From: an uncultured Bacilli bacterium
Lineage (GTDB): Bacteria; Bacillota_I; Bacilli_A; RF39; UBA660
DNA length: 5,338 bases
NCBI GenBank assembly: GCA_947628765.1
Contig: CANRBD010000072.1
Span: forward strand, 1-5,338
Direction of reading: 5' to 3'
Shown: positions 1 through 4,833 of the stretch, in pieces
Numbering within the stretch: position 1 is the first letter of the stretch
Layout: each line of letters begins with the position of its first letter
Notes under the pieces: generated by a model
The model's input: the letters and a program-made list of their open reading frames with translations, nothing else
What the model was told of the DNA's origin: nothing
Databases searched by the model: none
Made by a program: the position numbers and the translations under genes

Positions 1-1
1 A

Positions 2-532
2 TTAAGCAGCTTTTTTACCAACTTTACGGATAATGTGTTCATCTTTATAACGAATACCTTTTCCTTTGTATGGTTCTGGTTTTCTTATTTTTCTAATGTT
101 AGCAGCAAATTCGCCAACTAACTGTTTATCAATACCTTTAACAGTAAGCTCAGTATTACTTGGATTATCTAAAGTAATGCCTTCAGGAATTTCGACAGTT
201 ACTGGATGAGAATATCCAGCTGATACAACTAGTTCTTTACCTTTAACATTAAAACGATATCCAACACCAACTGATTCTAACTGTTTTTCAAAACCTTTAG
301 TAACACCAATAATCATATTATTGATATTAGCGTTAGCTGTTCCATGGAAATTTTTGTATGCATCGCTTTTTCTTTCAACTTTAACTTCATTTCCATCAAC
401 TGTTACAGTAATATTTTTGTTAATTTCCGTAGAAAGTTCACCTTTAGGACCTTTAACTGTAATAATATTACCGTTTGCAGTAACAGTAACGCCTTCAGGA
501 ATGGTAAGTATTCTATTTCCAATTCGACTCAT
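2..532 (-). CDS. rplF: 50S ribosomal protein L6
   Basis: L6 is near the factor-binding site and sarcin-ricin loop of the 50S. The product is 176 residues, close to the Bacillus length of 179, and its TAA stop is at 2-4, so it is complete. It has two similar domains: the N-terminal one includes MSRIGNRILTIPEGVTV and VKGPKGEL (26-33), and the C-terminal one includes LESVGVGYRF and GYSHPV (106-111). The L6 signature PEPYKGKGIRY is at 152-162. The HGTANANINNM segment (63-73) has Ala/Asn where HGTTR is common. GAGGA lies 6 nt before the ATG, in the 16-bp gap after rpsH. The next spc genes (normally rplR, rpsE) would lie below position 1. Confidence 0.98.
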   Translation of the reverse strand: MSRIGNRILTIPEGVTVTANGNIITVKGPKGELSTEINKNITVTVDGNEVKVERKSDAYKNFHGTANANINNMIIGVTKGFEKQLESVGVGYRFNVKGKELVVSAGYSHPVTVEIPEGITLDNPSNTELTVKGIDKQLVGEFAANIRKIRKPEPYKGKGIRYKDEHIIRKVGKKAA

Positions 533-548
533 TTTTTGTCCTCACTTT

Positions 549-944
549 CTACCAAATATAAGCTAATACTTCGCCACCTAGTTTTTGTTCTTTAGCATGT
601 TTGCCTGTCATAATTCCTTTAGAAGTAGACATAATAGCAATGCCTAAACCATTTAAAACTTGTGGTACTTCATCAGCTTTTGCATAAACACGTAACCCTG
701 GTTTACTAATTCTTTTAAGTCCAGTAATTACACGTTCTTTTTTGTTTCCATATTTAAGATTTAACACGATTGTGTTTTGAACGTCACCTTTAGTAATTTT
801 ATAATCACTAATGTAACCTTCTTCTTTTAAAATTCTTGCAATTTCTTCTTTAATTTTTGAAGCGGGTACTTCGACTTCAACATATCGCATTTCATTTGCA
901 TTACGAATTCTTGTAAGCATATCAGCGATTGGATCTGTTACCAT
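549..944 (-). CDS. rpsH: 30S ribosomal protein S8
   Basis: S8 is a primary binder of the 16S rRNA central domain. In E. coli it also represses the spc operon by binding mRNA near the start of rplE. The product is 131 residues, the usual length. It begins VTDPIADMLTRIRNA, has VPASKIKEEIARILKEEG (26-43), then ERVITGLKRISKPGLRVY (70-87). The S8 signature GLGIAIMSTSKGIMT is at 99-113. It ends in GGEVLAYIW and a TAG stop. AAGGGAGG sits 6 nt before the ATG (951-958). I could not identify an S8 target structure ahead of rplE here. Confidence 0.98.
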   Translation of the reverse strand: MVTDPIADMLTRIRNANEMRYVEVEVPASKIKEEIARILKEEGYISDYKITKGDVQNTIVLNLKYGNKKERVITGLKRISKPGLRVYAKADEVPQVLNGLGIAIMSTSKGIMTGKHAKEQKLGGEVLAYIW

Positions 945-969
945 TTATATCCTCCCTTCTTCTTCCAAA

Positions 970-1155
970 TTACCAGCTAGATTTTCTAACTCCTGGAATT
1001 TGTCCTTTATAAGCTAACTCTCTAAAGCAAATACGGCAAATGCCATATTTTTTAAGCACTGAATGTGGTCTACCACAAATTTGGCAACGGGTATATTCAC
1101 GTACTTTGAATTTTGGCTTTCTGTTAGCTTTTACAATCATACTTTTTCTTGCCAT
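970..1155 (-). CDS. rpsN: 30S ribosomal protein S14, zinc-binding short type
   Basis: S14 is needed for assembly of the 30S head. The product is 61 residues, the length of the zinc-binding short form (often called rpsZ or rpsN type Z), not the roughly 90-100-residue zinc-free form. Cys24, Cys27, Cys40 and Cys43 make the C-X2-C...C-X2-C ribbon expected to hold one Zn2+. The ending YKGQIPGVRKSSW is the family C terminus. AGGAGG is 5 nt before the ATG. It lies between rplE (16-bp gap) and rpsH (25-bp gap), the standard Firmicutes position. Confidence 0.98.
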   Translation of the reverse strand: MARKSMIVKANRKPKFKVREYTRCQICGRPHSVLKKYGICRICFRELAYKGQIPGVRKSSW

Positions 1156-1171
1156 ATTTTCCTCCTAATTA

Positions 1172-1711
1172 TTATTTTCTAAATGGCATACCGAAACCTT
1201 TTAGTAAATCTAATGCTTCTTCATTAGTTTTCGCGGTTGTAACAAATACGATATCCATTCCACGCACTTTAACAACGTTATCATAATCTATTTCTGAGAA
1301 AATTAATTGTTCTGTAAGACCTAAAGTATAATTACCTCGACCATCAAATGATTTTGGATTAATACCTCTAAAGTCTCTTACTCTAGGTAATGTAATACTA
1401 ATTAATTTATCTAAAAAGTTATACATGTTTTCGCCTCTTAAAGTGACTTTGCAGCCAATTGCATGACCTTCACGAATTTTAAATCCGGCAATAGCTTTTT
1501 TGGCTTTTGTAATTACTGGTTGTTGTCCAGTAATTAATTTTAAGTCGTTTACTGCTGCTTCTAAAAATTTAGAATTGCTTGTCGCATCACCGACACCCAT
1601 ATTGATAACAATTTTATCTAATTTAGGTAATTCCATTACACTTTTATAACCATATTTTTCTCTTAAACTAGGTATGATTTCTTTACTATATTTTTCTTTT
1701 AGGCGGTTCAT
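1172..1711 (-). CDS. rplE: 50S ribosomal protein L5
   Basis: L5 binds 5S rRNA with L18 and is part of the central protuberance, contacting P-site tRNA. The product is 179 residues, the same length as the Bacillus protein. It starts MNRLKEKYSKEIIPSL, has VINMGVGDA at 35-43, the L5 signature over about 58-74 (LKLITGQQPVITKAKKA), then AIAGFKIREG and the SLPRVRDFRG-type segment (ITLPRVRDFRGINPKSFDGRGNY, about 106-128, in part). The end is GMPFRK. AAAGGAGGG lies 6 nt before the ATG (1718-1726). The gene directly downstream of the insertion therefore keeps its own strong ribosome binding site, and its coding sequence is undisturbed. Confidence 0.98.
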   Translation of the reverse strand: MNRLKEKYSKEIIPSLREKYGYKSVMELPKLDKIVINMGVGDATSNSKFLEAAVNDLKLITGQQPVITKAKKAIAGFKIREGHAIGCKVTLRGENMYNFLDKLISITLPRVRDFRGINPKSFDGRGNYTLGLTEQLIFSEIDYDNVVKVRGMDIVFVTTAKTNEEALDLLKGFGMPFRK

Positions 1712-1735
1712 CTAATGCCCTCCTTTCTGTCAAGT

Positions 1736-2239
1736 TTATCTAATTGTTTTAACTTTTGCTTTTGATTCTTCTTTAGAACCATATAGAATTTCATTGATTA
1801 ATTCACCATATTCTTCATAAATCATGTCCATGATTTTATGTTCATTTTGGGTAATTTTTTTATTAAATAAAAGCTTTTCTATCGCCTTATCTGCACAGGG
1901 CGTTAGTTGATTATTTAATTCTTCTAACTTTTCATCGGACATATTGTATAACCTACGAATCAAATCGTAAACACTGTCATACATAGAAAGTGAAGCTTCT
2001 CTTTCCAAATGACTCATACTATGATCATTAAGCATTTCCGACTTGAACATTAACTTGTCTTTAACTAAAATTGTTAGAATGATAAGATCTCTATTTTGTT
2101 GTTCCAACTCTTTTATTTGCACACTCAAATCAACGGATTGTTTATGCAAATCAGATAGAGACATAAATCTTGTTTTTTTATTTGAATTTGATGAACTTGT
2201 TGTTTGTTTTTTCTTTTTAAACCGATCTAGTATGCTCAT
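1736..2239 (-). CDS. unrecognised helical protein, second gene of the insertion, with the same C-terminal tail
   Basis: I do not recognise a family for this 167-residue product. It starts with a basic and Ser/Asn/Thr-rich stretch (residues 7-24: Lys run, then TTSSSNSNKK). A probable coiled-coil-like helix follows (about 28-70, including VQIKELEQQNRDL), then a mixed helical region with a single Cys115 (LTPCADKAIEKLL). The shared tail occupies 133-167 and ends at the stop codon. The tail differs from the upstream protein only at residue 161 (Ala for Glu). Just before the tail, LLFN and LEFN line up at the same distance in the two proteins, a hint of wider but decayed homology. ATG overlaps the previous TGA (ATGA), with its own AGGAG site, so translation is probably coupled. 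rplE follows after 24 bp. GC is about 28% by hand count. No membrane segment is convincing; DLIILTILVKDKL (51-63) is short and flanked by charges. Confidence 0.82.
   Translation of the reverse strand: MSILDRFKKKKQTTSSSNSNKKTRFMSLSDLHKQSVDLSVQIKELEQQNRDLIILTILVKDKLMFKSEMLNDHSMSHLEREASLSMYDSVYDLIRRLYNMSDEKLEELNNQLTPCADKAIEKLLFNKKITQNEHKIMDMIYEEYGELINEILYGSKEESKAKVKTIR
1746..1843 (-). repeat. 98-bp direct repeat, copy B (tail of second unknown gene)
   Basis: This is the partner of 2261-2358. Mismatched positions are 1751 (Val codon, silent), 1758 (Ala versus Glu) and 1786 (Leu codon, silent). Identity drops abruptly above 1843. Below 1746 the next three codons (Thr-Ile-Arg) keep the amino acids but all use different codons in the two copies. 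Confidence 0.9.
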
Positions 2240-2550
2240 CTTATTTTCTCCTGACGTATAGTTTTCACTTTTTCTTTTGATTCTTCTTTAGAACCATATA
2301 AAATTTCATTGATTAATTCACCATATTCTTCATAAATCATGTCCATGATTTTATGTTCTTTTTTGAAAGCGTTATAATTAAACTCAAGAGCTGCAAGTTT
2401 ATTACGCTTTTGTTCAATAAATGAGCTTTGTCCTTCATTTAGTTCTATTTGTTCTAGTTTTTCTTTAGCTTGTTCTATAAGAGACATAGCTAATTCATCT
2501 AATATGCTTCCAAATATAACATCTGCTTTATTAACATGATTTGTTCCCAT
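2236..2550 (-). CDS. unrecognised small helical protein, first gene of an insertion between rplX and rplE
   Basis: I do not recognise a family for this 104-residue product. It is charged, probably mostly helical, and shows no signal peptide or membrane segment. Residues 12-60 have a heptad-like mix of Leu/Ile with Glu/Lys (for example EQAKEKLEQIELNEG, 26-40). Residues 65-99 form a tail starting EHKIMDMIYEEYGELINEI, amphipathic and rich in acidic residues, then GSKEESKEKVKTIR. This tail matches the C terminus of the next gene at 34 of 35 positions. AGGAG is 5 nt before the ATG, and the gene begins 14 bp after rplX. It ends in TGA, the only such stop in the window, overlapping the next ATG. GC is about 28% by hand count, lower than the neighbouring ribosomal genes. 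The orientation, ribosome binding site and intact frame argue that it is real and expressed with the operon. Function is unknown. Confidence 0.82.
   Translation of the reverse strand: MGTNHVNKADVIFGSILDELAMSLIEQAKEKLEQIELNEGQSSFIEQKRNKLAALEFNYNAFKKEHKIMDMIYEEYGELINEILYGSKEESKEKVKTIRQEKIR
2248..2252 (-). promoter_or_regulatory. ribosome binding site of the second unknown gene, inside the first
   Basis: AGGAG on the minus strand lies 8 nt before the ATG at 2239. It is encoded by the Gln-Glu codons at residues 100-101 of the upstream unknown protein, in the five residues that extend past the tail shared by both proteins. It fixes the start of the second gene at 2239 rather than at the internal Met26. 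Confidence 0.75.
2261..2358 (-). repeat. 98-bp direct repeat, copy A (tail of first unknown gene)
   Basis: This copy matches 1746-1843 at a constant offset of 515 bp with 95 of 98 bases identical by hand alignment. Mismatches are at 2266, 2273 and 2301. It includes a perfectly matching run of 57 bp (2302-2358). It encodes the shared C-terminal tail in the same frame as copy B. Confidence 0.9.
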
Positions 2551-2564
2551 AAAATCTCCTATAA

Positions 2565-2873
2565 TTAATCAAGCTTTTCATTAGATTTTCTTGACACTCT
2601 TATTTTTTTACCATCTTTATTAGTAGTGTGTCCTATTCTCGTTGCCTTTTTGCTTTTAGGATCAACTATCATTACATTAGACACATGAATTGGTCTTTCG
2701 ATTTCGATAATTTCTCCTTGCTGTCCACCGTTTGGTTTAATATGCTTATGGGCGATATTAACACCTTCAACGATGACTTTATCATCAGCTTTAAGGGTTT
2801 TTATAATTTTGCCTTCTTTGCCTTTGTCTTTTCCGGCAATGACAACTACTTTATCTCCTTGTTTTAATTTCAT
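2565..2873 (-). CDS. rplX: 50S ribosomal protein L24
   Basis: L24 is an assembly initiator that binds near the 5' end of 23S rRNA. The product is 102 residues, in the family range. A KOW motif fills about residues 6-25 (GDKVVVIAGKDKGKEGKIIK). The IERPIHVSNVMIVDPKSKKA segment (58-77) and the KKIRVSRKS end are typical. GGAGG lies 6 nt before the ATG. In almost all bacteria rplE follows directly. Here a TAA stop at 2565-2567 is followed after 14 bp by an unrelated gene, so rplX and rplE are separated by over 850 bp. Nothing in rplX itself looks damaged by this. Confidence 0.97.
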   Translation of the reverse strand: MKLKQGDKVVVIAGKDKGKEGKIIKTLKADDKVIVEGVNIAHKHIKPNGGQQGEIIEIERPIHVSNVMIVDPKSKKATRIGHTTNKDGKKIRVSRKSNEKLD

Positions 2874-2890
2874 ATTATTCCTCCAAACGA

Positions 2891-3259
2891 TTATAACACT
2901 TCTTTAGCAAGTGATACTATTTTCATAAAATCTTTTTCACGAAGTTCTCGTGCGACTGGTCCAAATACACGAGTTCCAATAGGTGTTTTATCATCTTTAA
3001 TAATAATGCAGGCATTATCATCAAATTTAATATAAGACCCATCATTTCGTCTTAGACCTTGTTTTGTTCTAACGATAACAGCTTTAACAACTTTTCCTTT
3101 GCCAACTGTTCCGTTTGGTGTTGCTTTTTTAACTGTTGCAACAACGATGTCTCCAATATTACCAGTTTTAACTTTGCTGCCACCCAATACTCTAATTACT
3201 AATACCTCACGAGCACCAGAGTTGTCAGCTACTTTTAAACGGCTTTCTGATTGAATCAT
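2891..3259 (-). CDS. rplN: 50S ribosomal protein L14
   Basis: L14 lies at the subunit interface of the 50S, forms bridges to the 30S and is the docking site of the silencing factor RsfS in many bacteria. The product is 122 residues, exactly the usual length, and is highly conserved: MIQSESRLKVADNSGAREVL at the start, the L14 signature over about 60-86 (AVIVRTK...DGSYIKFDDNACII), and GTRVFGPVARELRE near the end. GGAGG precedes the ATG by 6-7 nt. A 17-bp spacer leads to rplX. This is the usual first gene of the spc section. Confidence 0.98.
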   Translation of the reverse strand: MIQSESRLKVADNSGAREVLVIRVLGGSKVKTGNIGDIVVATVKKATPNGTVGKGKVVKAVIVRTKQGLRRNDGSYIKFDDNACIIIKDDKTPIGTRVFGPVARELREKDFMKIVSLAKEVL

Positions 3260-3279
3260 ATTATTCCTCCTTCATTCAG

Positions 3280-3534
3280 CTATAAAATAACTGCTTTTTC
3301 TACTACTTCGACTAAACGGAAATGTTTAGTTTTTGATAGTGGTCTTGTTTCTCTGATTCTTACGGTATCTCCAACTGCTGCTTCATTCTTTTCATCGTGT
3401 GCAGCATACTTTTTAGAGTATTTGGCTCTTTTTCCGTAAAGTTTGTCTTTTGTGTAAGTTTCTACTAATACAGTAATAGTCTTGTCATTACCAGCACTAG
3501 TTACTTTTCCAACTAATTCTTGTTTTCTTTCCAT
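3280..3534 (-). CDS. rpsQ: 30S ribosomal protein S17
   Basis: S17 is a primary 16S rRNA binder of OB-fold type, needed early in 30S assembly. The product is 84 residues, the usual length. The N terminus reads RKQELVGKVTSAGNDKTITV (residues 3-22), and the S17 signature GDTVRIRETRPLS is at residues 55-67. AGGAGG sits 6 nt before the ATG, directly touching the rpmC stop codon. The gene ends in TAG, 20 bp before rplN. Confidence 0.97.
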   Translation of the reverse strand: MERKQELVGKVTSAGNDKTITVLVETYTKDKLYGKRAKYSKKYAAHDEKNEAAVGDTVRIRETRPLSKTKHFRLVEVVEKAVIL

Positions 3535-3545
3535 AAATATCCTCC

Positions 3546-3740
3546 TTAGTCTTGTAATTCACGTTCGCGTAAAATTGTTTTCATACGTGCAACGGTCTTT
3601 CTAAGTTCGTTTATTCTAGCTGGTTTTTCAAGACTACCTGTGGCTTTACTGAAACGTAAATTGAATAATTCTTCTTTACACTCAGCAATTTTTTGTTTTA
3701 ATTCTTCATCGCTAAGTTCTCTTATTTCTTTACTTTTCAT
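3546..3740 (-). CDS. rpmC: 50S ribosomal protein L29
   Basis: L29 is a small helical-hairpin protein near the exit tunnel opening, next to L23, where it contributes to the docking area for nascent-chain factors. The product is 64 residues, the typical length. It has the N-terminal pattern KEIRELSDEELKQKI, the NLRFSKATGSLEKPARI turn (27-43), and the L29 signature over about 39-53 (KPARINELRKTVARM). The ATG at 3740 overlaps the end of rplP by 11 bp. The stop codon abuts the next ribosome binding site (TAAGGAGG), leaving an 11-bp gap to rpsQ. Confidence 0.96.
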   Translation of the reverse strand: MKSKEIRELSDEELKQKIAECKEELFNLRFSKATGSLEKPARINELRKTVARMKTILRERELQD

Positions 3741-4161
3741 TTACTTCACCACTTTCTTTCTTAACAAACTTACACTTAATTGGAAGTTTGTGCATAGCTA
3801 AGCGTAATGCTTCTCTAGCTACTTCTTCACTAACTCCAGCTACTTCAAACATAACTTTACCTTTTTTAACGACAGCAACCCATGATTCTGGAGCACCTTT
3901 ACCTTTACCTTGACGAGTTTCAAGTGGTTTTTTCGTAAGTGATAAATGTGGGAAAATGTTGATCCATACTTTACCACCACGTTTCATATAACGAGTCATA
4001 GCTACACGGGCAGCTTCGATTTGTCTTTGACTAATCCAAGCACCTTCTAAAGCCATTAACCCATAATCACCAAAATTAACTTTAGTATTTCCTCTAGCAT
4101 TTCCTTCGTATCTTAAACGATGAGGACGGCGATATTTAGTTCTCTTTGGAATGACTGCCAT
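3730..4161 (-). CDS. rplP: 50S ribosomal protein L16
   Basis: L16 lies by the A site and central protuberance of the large subunit and helps position tRNA in the late-assembled 50S. The product is 143 residues, against about 144 in Bacillus. It begins PKRTKYRRPHR from residue 5. The first L16 signature is at 60-71 (KRGGKVWINIFP), with Asn68 where Lys or Arg is usual. The second is at 83-89 (RQGKGKG), with Gln84 where Met is usual. The C-terminal half, with GVSEEVAREALRLA and HKLPIKCKFVKK, is standard. The start is supported by an AAGGGAGG site inside rpsC. The 3' end overlaps rpmC by 11 bp. Confidence 0.97.
   Translation of the reverse strand: MAVIPKRTKYRRPHRLRYEGNARGNTKVNFGDYGLMALEGAWISQRQIEAARVAMTRYMKRGGKVWINIFPHLSLTKKPLETRQGKGKGAPESWVAVVKKGKVMFEVAGVSEEVAREALRLAMHKLPIKCKFVKKESGEVNEK
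3746..3750 (-). promoter_or_regulatory. weak rpmC ribosome binding site inside rplP
   Basis: The best candidate upstream of rpmC is GGTGA, 5 nt before the ATG, within the rplP 3' end. It is weaker than the AGGAGG-type sites elsewhere in this operon. With the 11-bp gene overlap, rpmC translation probably depends largely on ribosomes finishing rplP (inference). Confidence 0.5.
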
Positions 4162-4816
4162 CTTTTACGCCTCCCTTGTTTTTCTTTTCAGGAAGGATTT
4201 CTCCTTTATAAATCCATACTTTTACTCCTATTTTTCCATAAGTAGTATCGGCTTCTTTAGCTGCATAATCGATATCAGCTCTTAAAGTATGAAGGGGAAT
4301 AGTTCCTTCAGTGTAACCTTCGCTTCTGGCGATTTCAACACCATTTAAACGTCCTGATACTAAAGTTTTAATTCCTTTGGCTCCTGATTTCATTACATTT
4401 CTAATTGCTTTCTTTTGCGCTACTCTAAATGATACACGGTTTTCAATTTGATGAGCAATATTCTCAGCAACTAAGGCCGCTACCATATTAGGGTTTTTAA
4501 TTTCCTTGATTGAAATATGAAGTTCTTCTTTAACAATCTTAGAAAGTTCTTTTTTTAGCTTTTCAATTTCATCGCCGCCATGACCGATTACCACACCAGG
4601 TTTAGCTGTATTAATGATAACTTCAGTCTTGTCAGCGGTTCTTTCAATAAGAATACTTGAAACTGCTGCGCCAGCTAATTTTTTTTCTAAAAACTTACGG
4701 ATTTTATAGTCATTATTAAGGTTTTTCGCGAAATCTTTTCCTTCAGCATACCAATTAGATTCCCAACCTTTGTTGACTCCGATTCTAAGTCCGACTGGAC
4801 TAACCTTTTGACCCAT
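4136..4816 (-). CDS. rpsC: 30S ribosomal protein S3
   Basis: S3 is on the solvent side of the 30S head and forms part of the mRNA entry channel with S4 and S5. The product is 226 residues, a usual length. It starts MGQKVSPVGLRIG, has a type-2 KH domain with its GXXG loop at 78-81 (Gly-His-Gly-Gly; often GKGG), and carries the S3 signature around 155-205, including LHTLRADIDYAAKEADTTYG. In the region where E. coli uses Arg131, Arg132 and Lys135 for mRNA unwinding, this protein has Arg131, Val132 and Lys135. The start has a near-perfect AAGGAGGT ribosome binding site 6 nt upstream (4823-4830). The last 26 bp overlap rplP, so the GGVKDGSHSKEN tail also covers the rplP ribosome binding site. Confidence 0.98.
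   Translation of the reverse strand: MGQKVSPVGLRIGVNKGWESNWYAEGKDFAKNLNNDYKIRKFLEKKLAGAAVSSILIERTADKTEVIINTAKPGVVIGHGGDEIEKLKKELSKIVKEELHISIKEIKNPNMVAALVAENIAHQIENRVSFRVAQKKAIRNVMKSGAKGIKTLVSGRLNGVEIARSEGYTEGTIPLHTLRADIDYAAKEADTTYGKIGVKVWIYKGEILPEKKNKGGVKDGSHSKEN
4170..4177 (-). promoter_or_regulatory. rplP ribosome binding site inside rpsC
   Basis: AAGGGAGG reads on the minus strand and ends 8 nt before the rplP ATG. The site lies inside the rpsC frame, where it encodes part of Lys-Gly-Gly. It supports the rplP start at 4161 even though this creates a 26-bp overlap, and suggests the two genes are translationally coupled. Confidence 0.8.
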
Positions 4817-4833
4817 CAGTTTACCTCCTTTGC

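Noticed and set aside
321..595. Two plus-strand open frames opposite rplF/rpsH
   Set aside because: They are antisense shadows of the highly conserved L6 and S8 genes, with hydrophobic, low-complexity translations and no supporting signals.
1727..1732. TTGACA on the minus strand just upstream of rplE, a possible -35 box for a promoter inside the operon
   Set aside because: No TATAAT-like element occurs at 16-18 nt spacing, since that position falls at the rplE start codon. Treated as chance in AT-rich DNA.
1712..1760. S8 repressor target ahead of rplE
   Set aside because: I could not fold a convincing stem with the expected internal loop in this short AT-rich leader, and S8 control is established for E. 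coli rather than for this lineage.
2236..2238. TGA read as tryptophan (Mycoplasma code)
   Set aside because: Tryptophans checked in S3 and S8 are TGG, and TGA here forms a standard ATGA stop/start overlap with a well-placed ribosome binding site.
2043..2261. Plus-strand open frame of 72 codons opposite the second unknown gene
   Set aside because: It lies antisense to a gene with a good ribosome binding site and operon context, is rich in Phe/Leu/Ser/Cys as expected for a shadow frame, and I see no ribosome binding site or promoter of its own.
1736..2550. The inserted pair as a transposon, intron or prophage fragment
   Set aside because: There is no transposase, terminal inverted repeat, target-site duplication, intron fold or phage motif. 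The only repeat is the direct repeat inside the coding tails.
1736..2550. The inserted pair as a toxin-antitoxin system
   Set aside because: Size and coupling would fit, but neither protein shows a recognisable toxin or DNA-binding antitoxin motif, and the shared tail is not typical of such pairs.
2591..2620. TTGACA on the plus strand within rplX, a possible antisense promoter
   Set aside because: The sequence 17 nt downstream only weakly resembles a -10 box, and nothing on the plus strand would be transcribed usefully.
2628..2867. Plus-strand open frame opposite rplX (others at 3251-3439 and 4988-5236)
   Set aside because: These are shadows of L24, S17 and L22 coding sequence, with no independent support.
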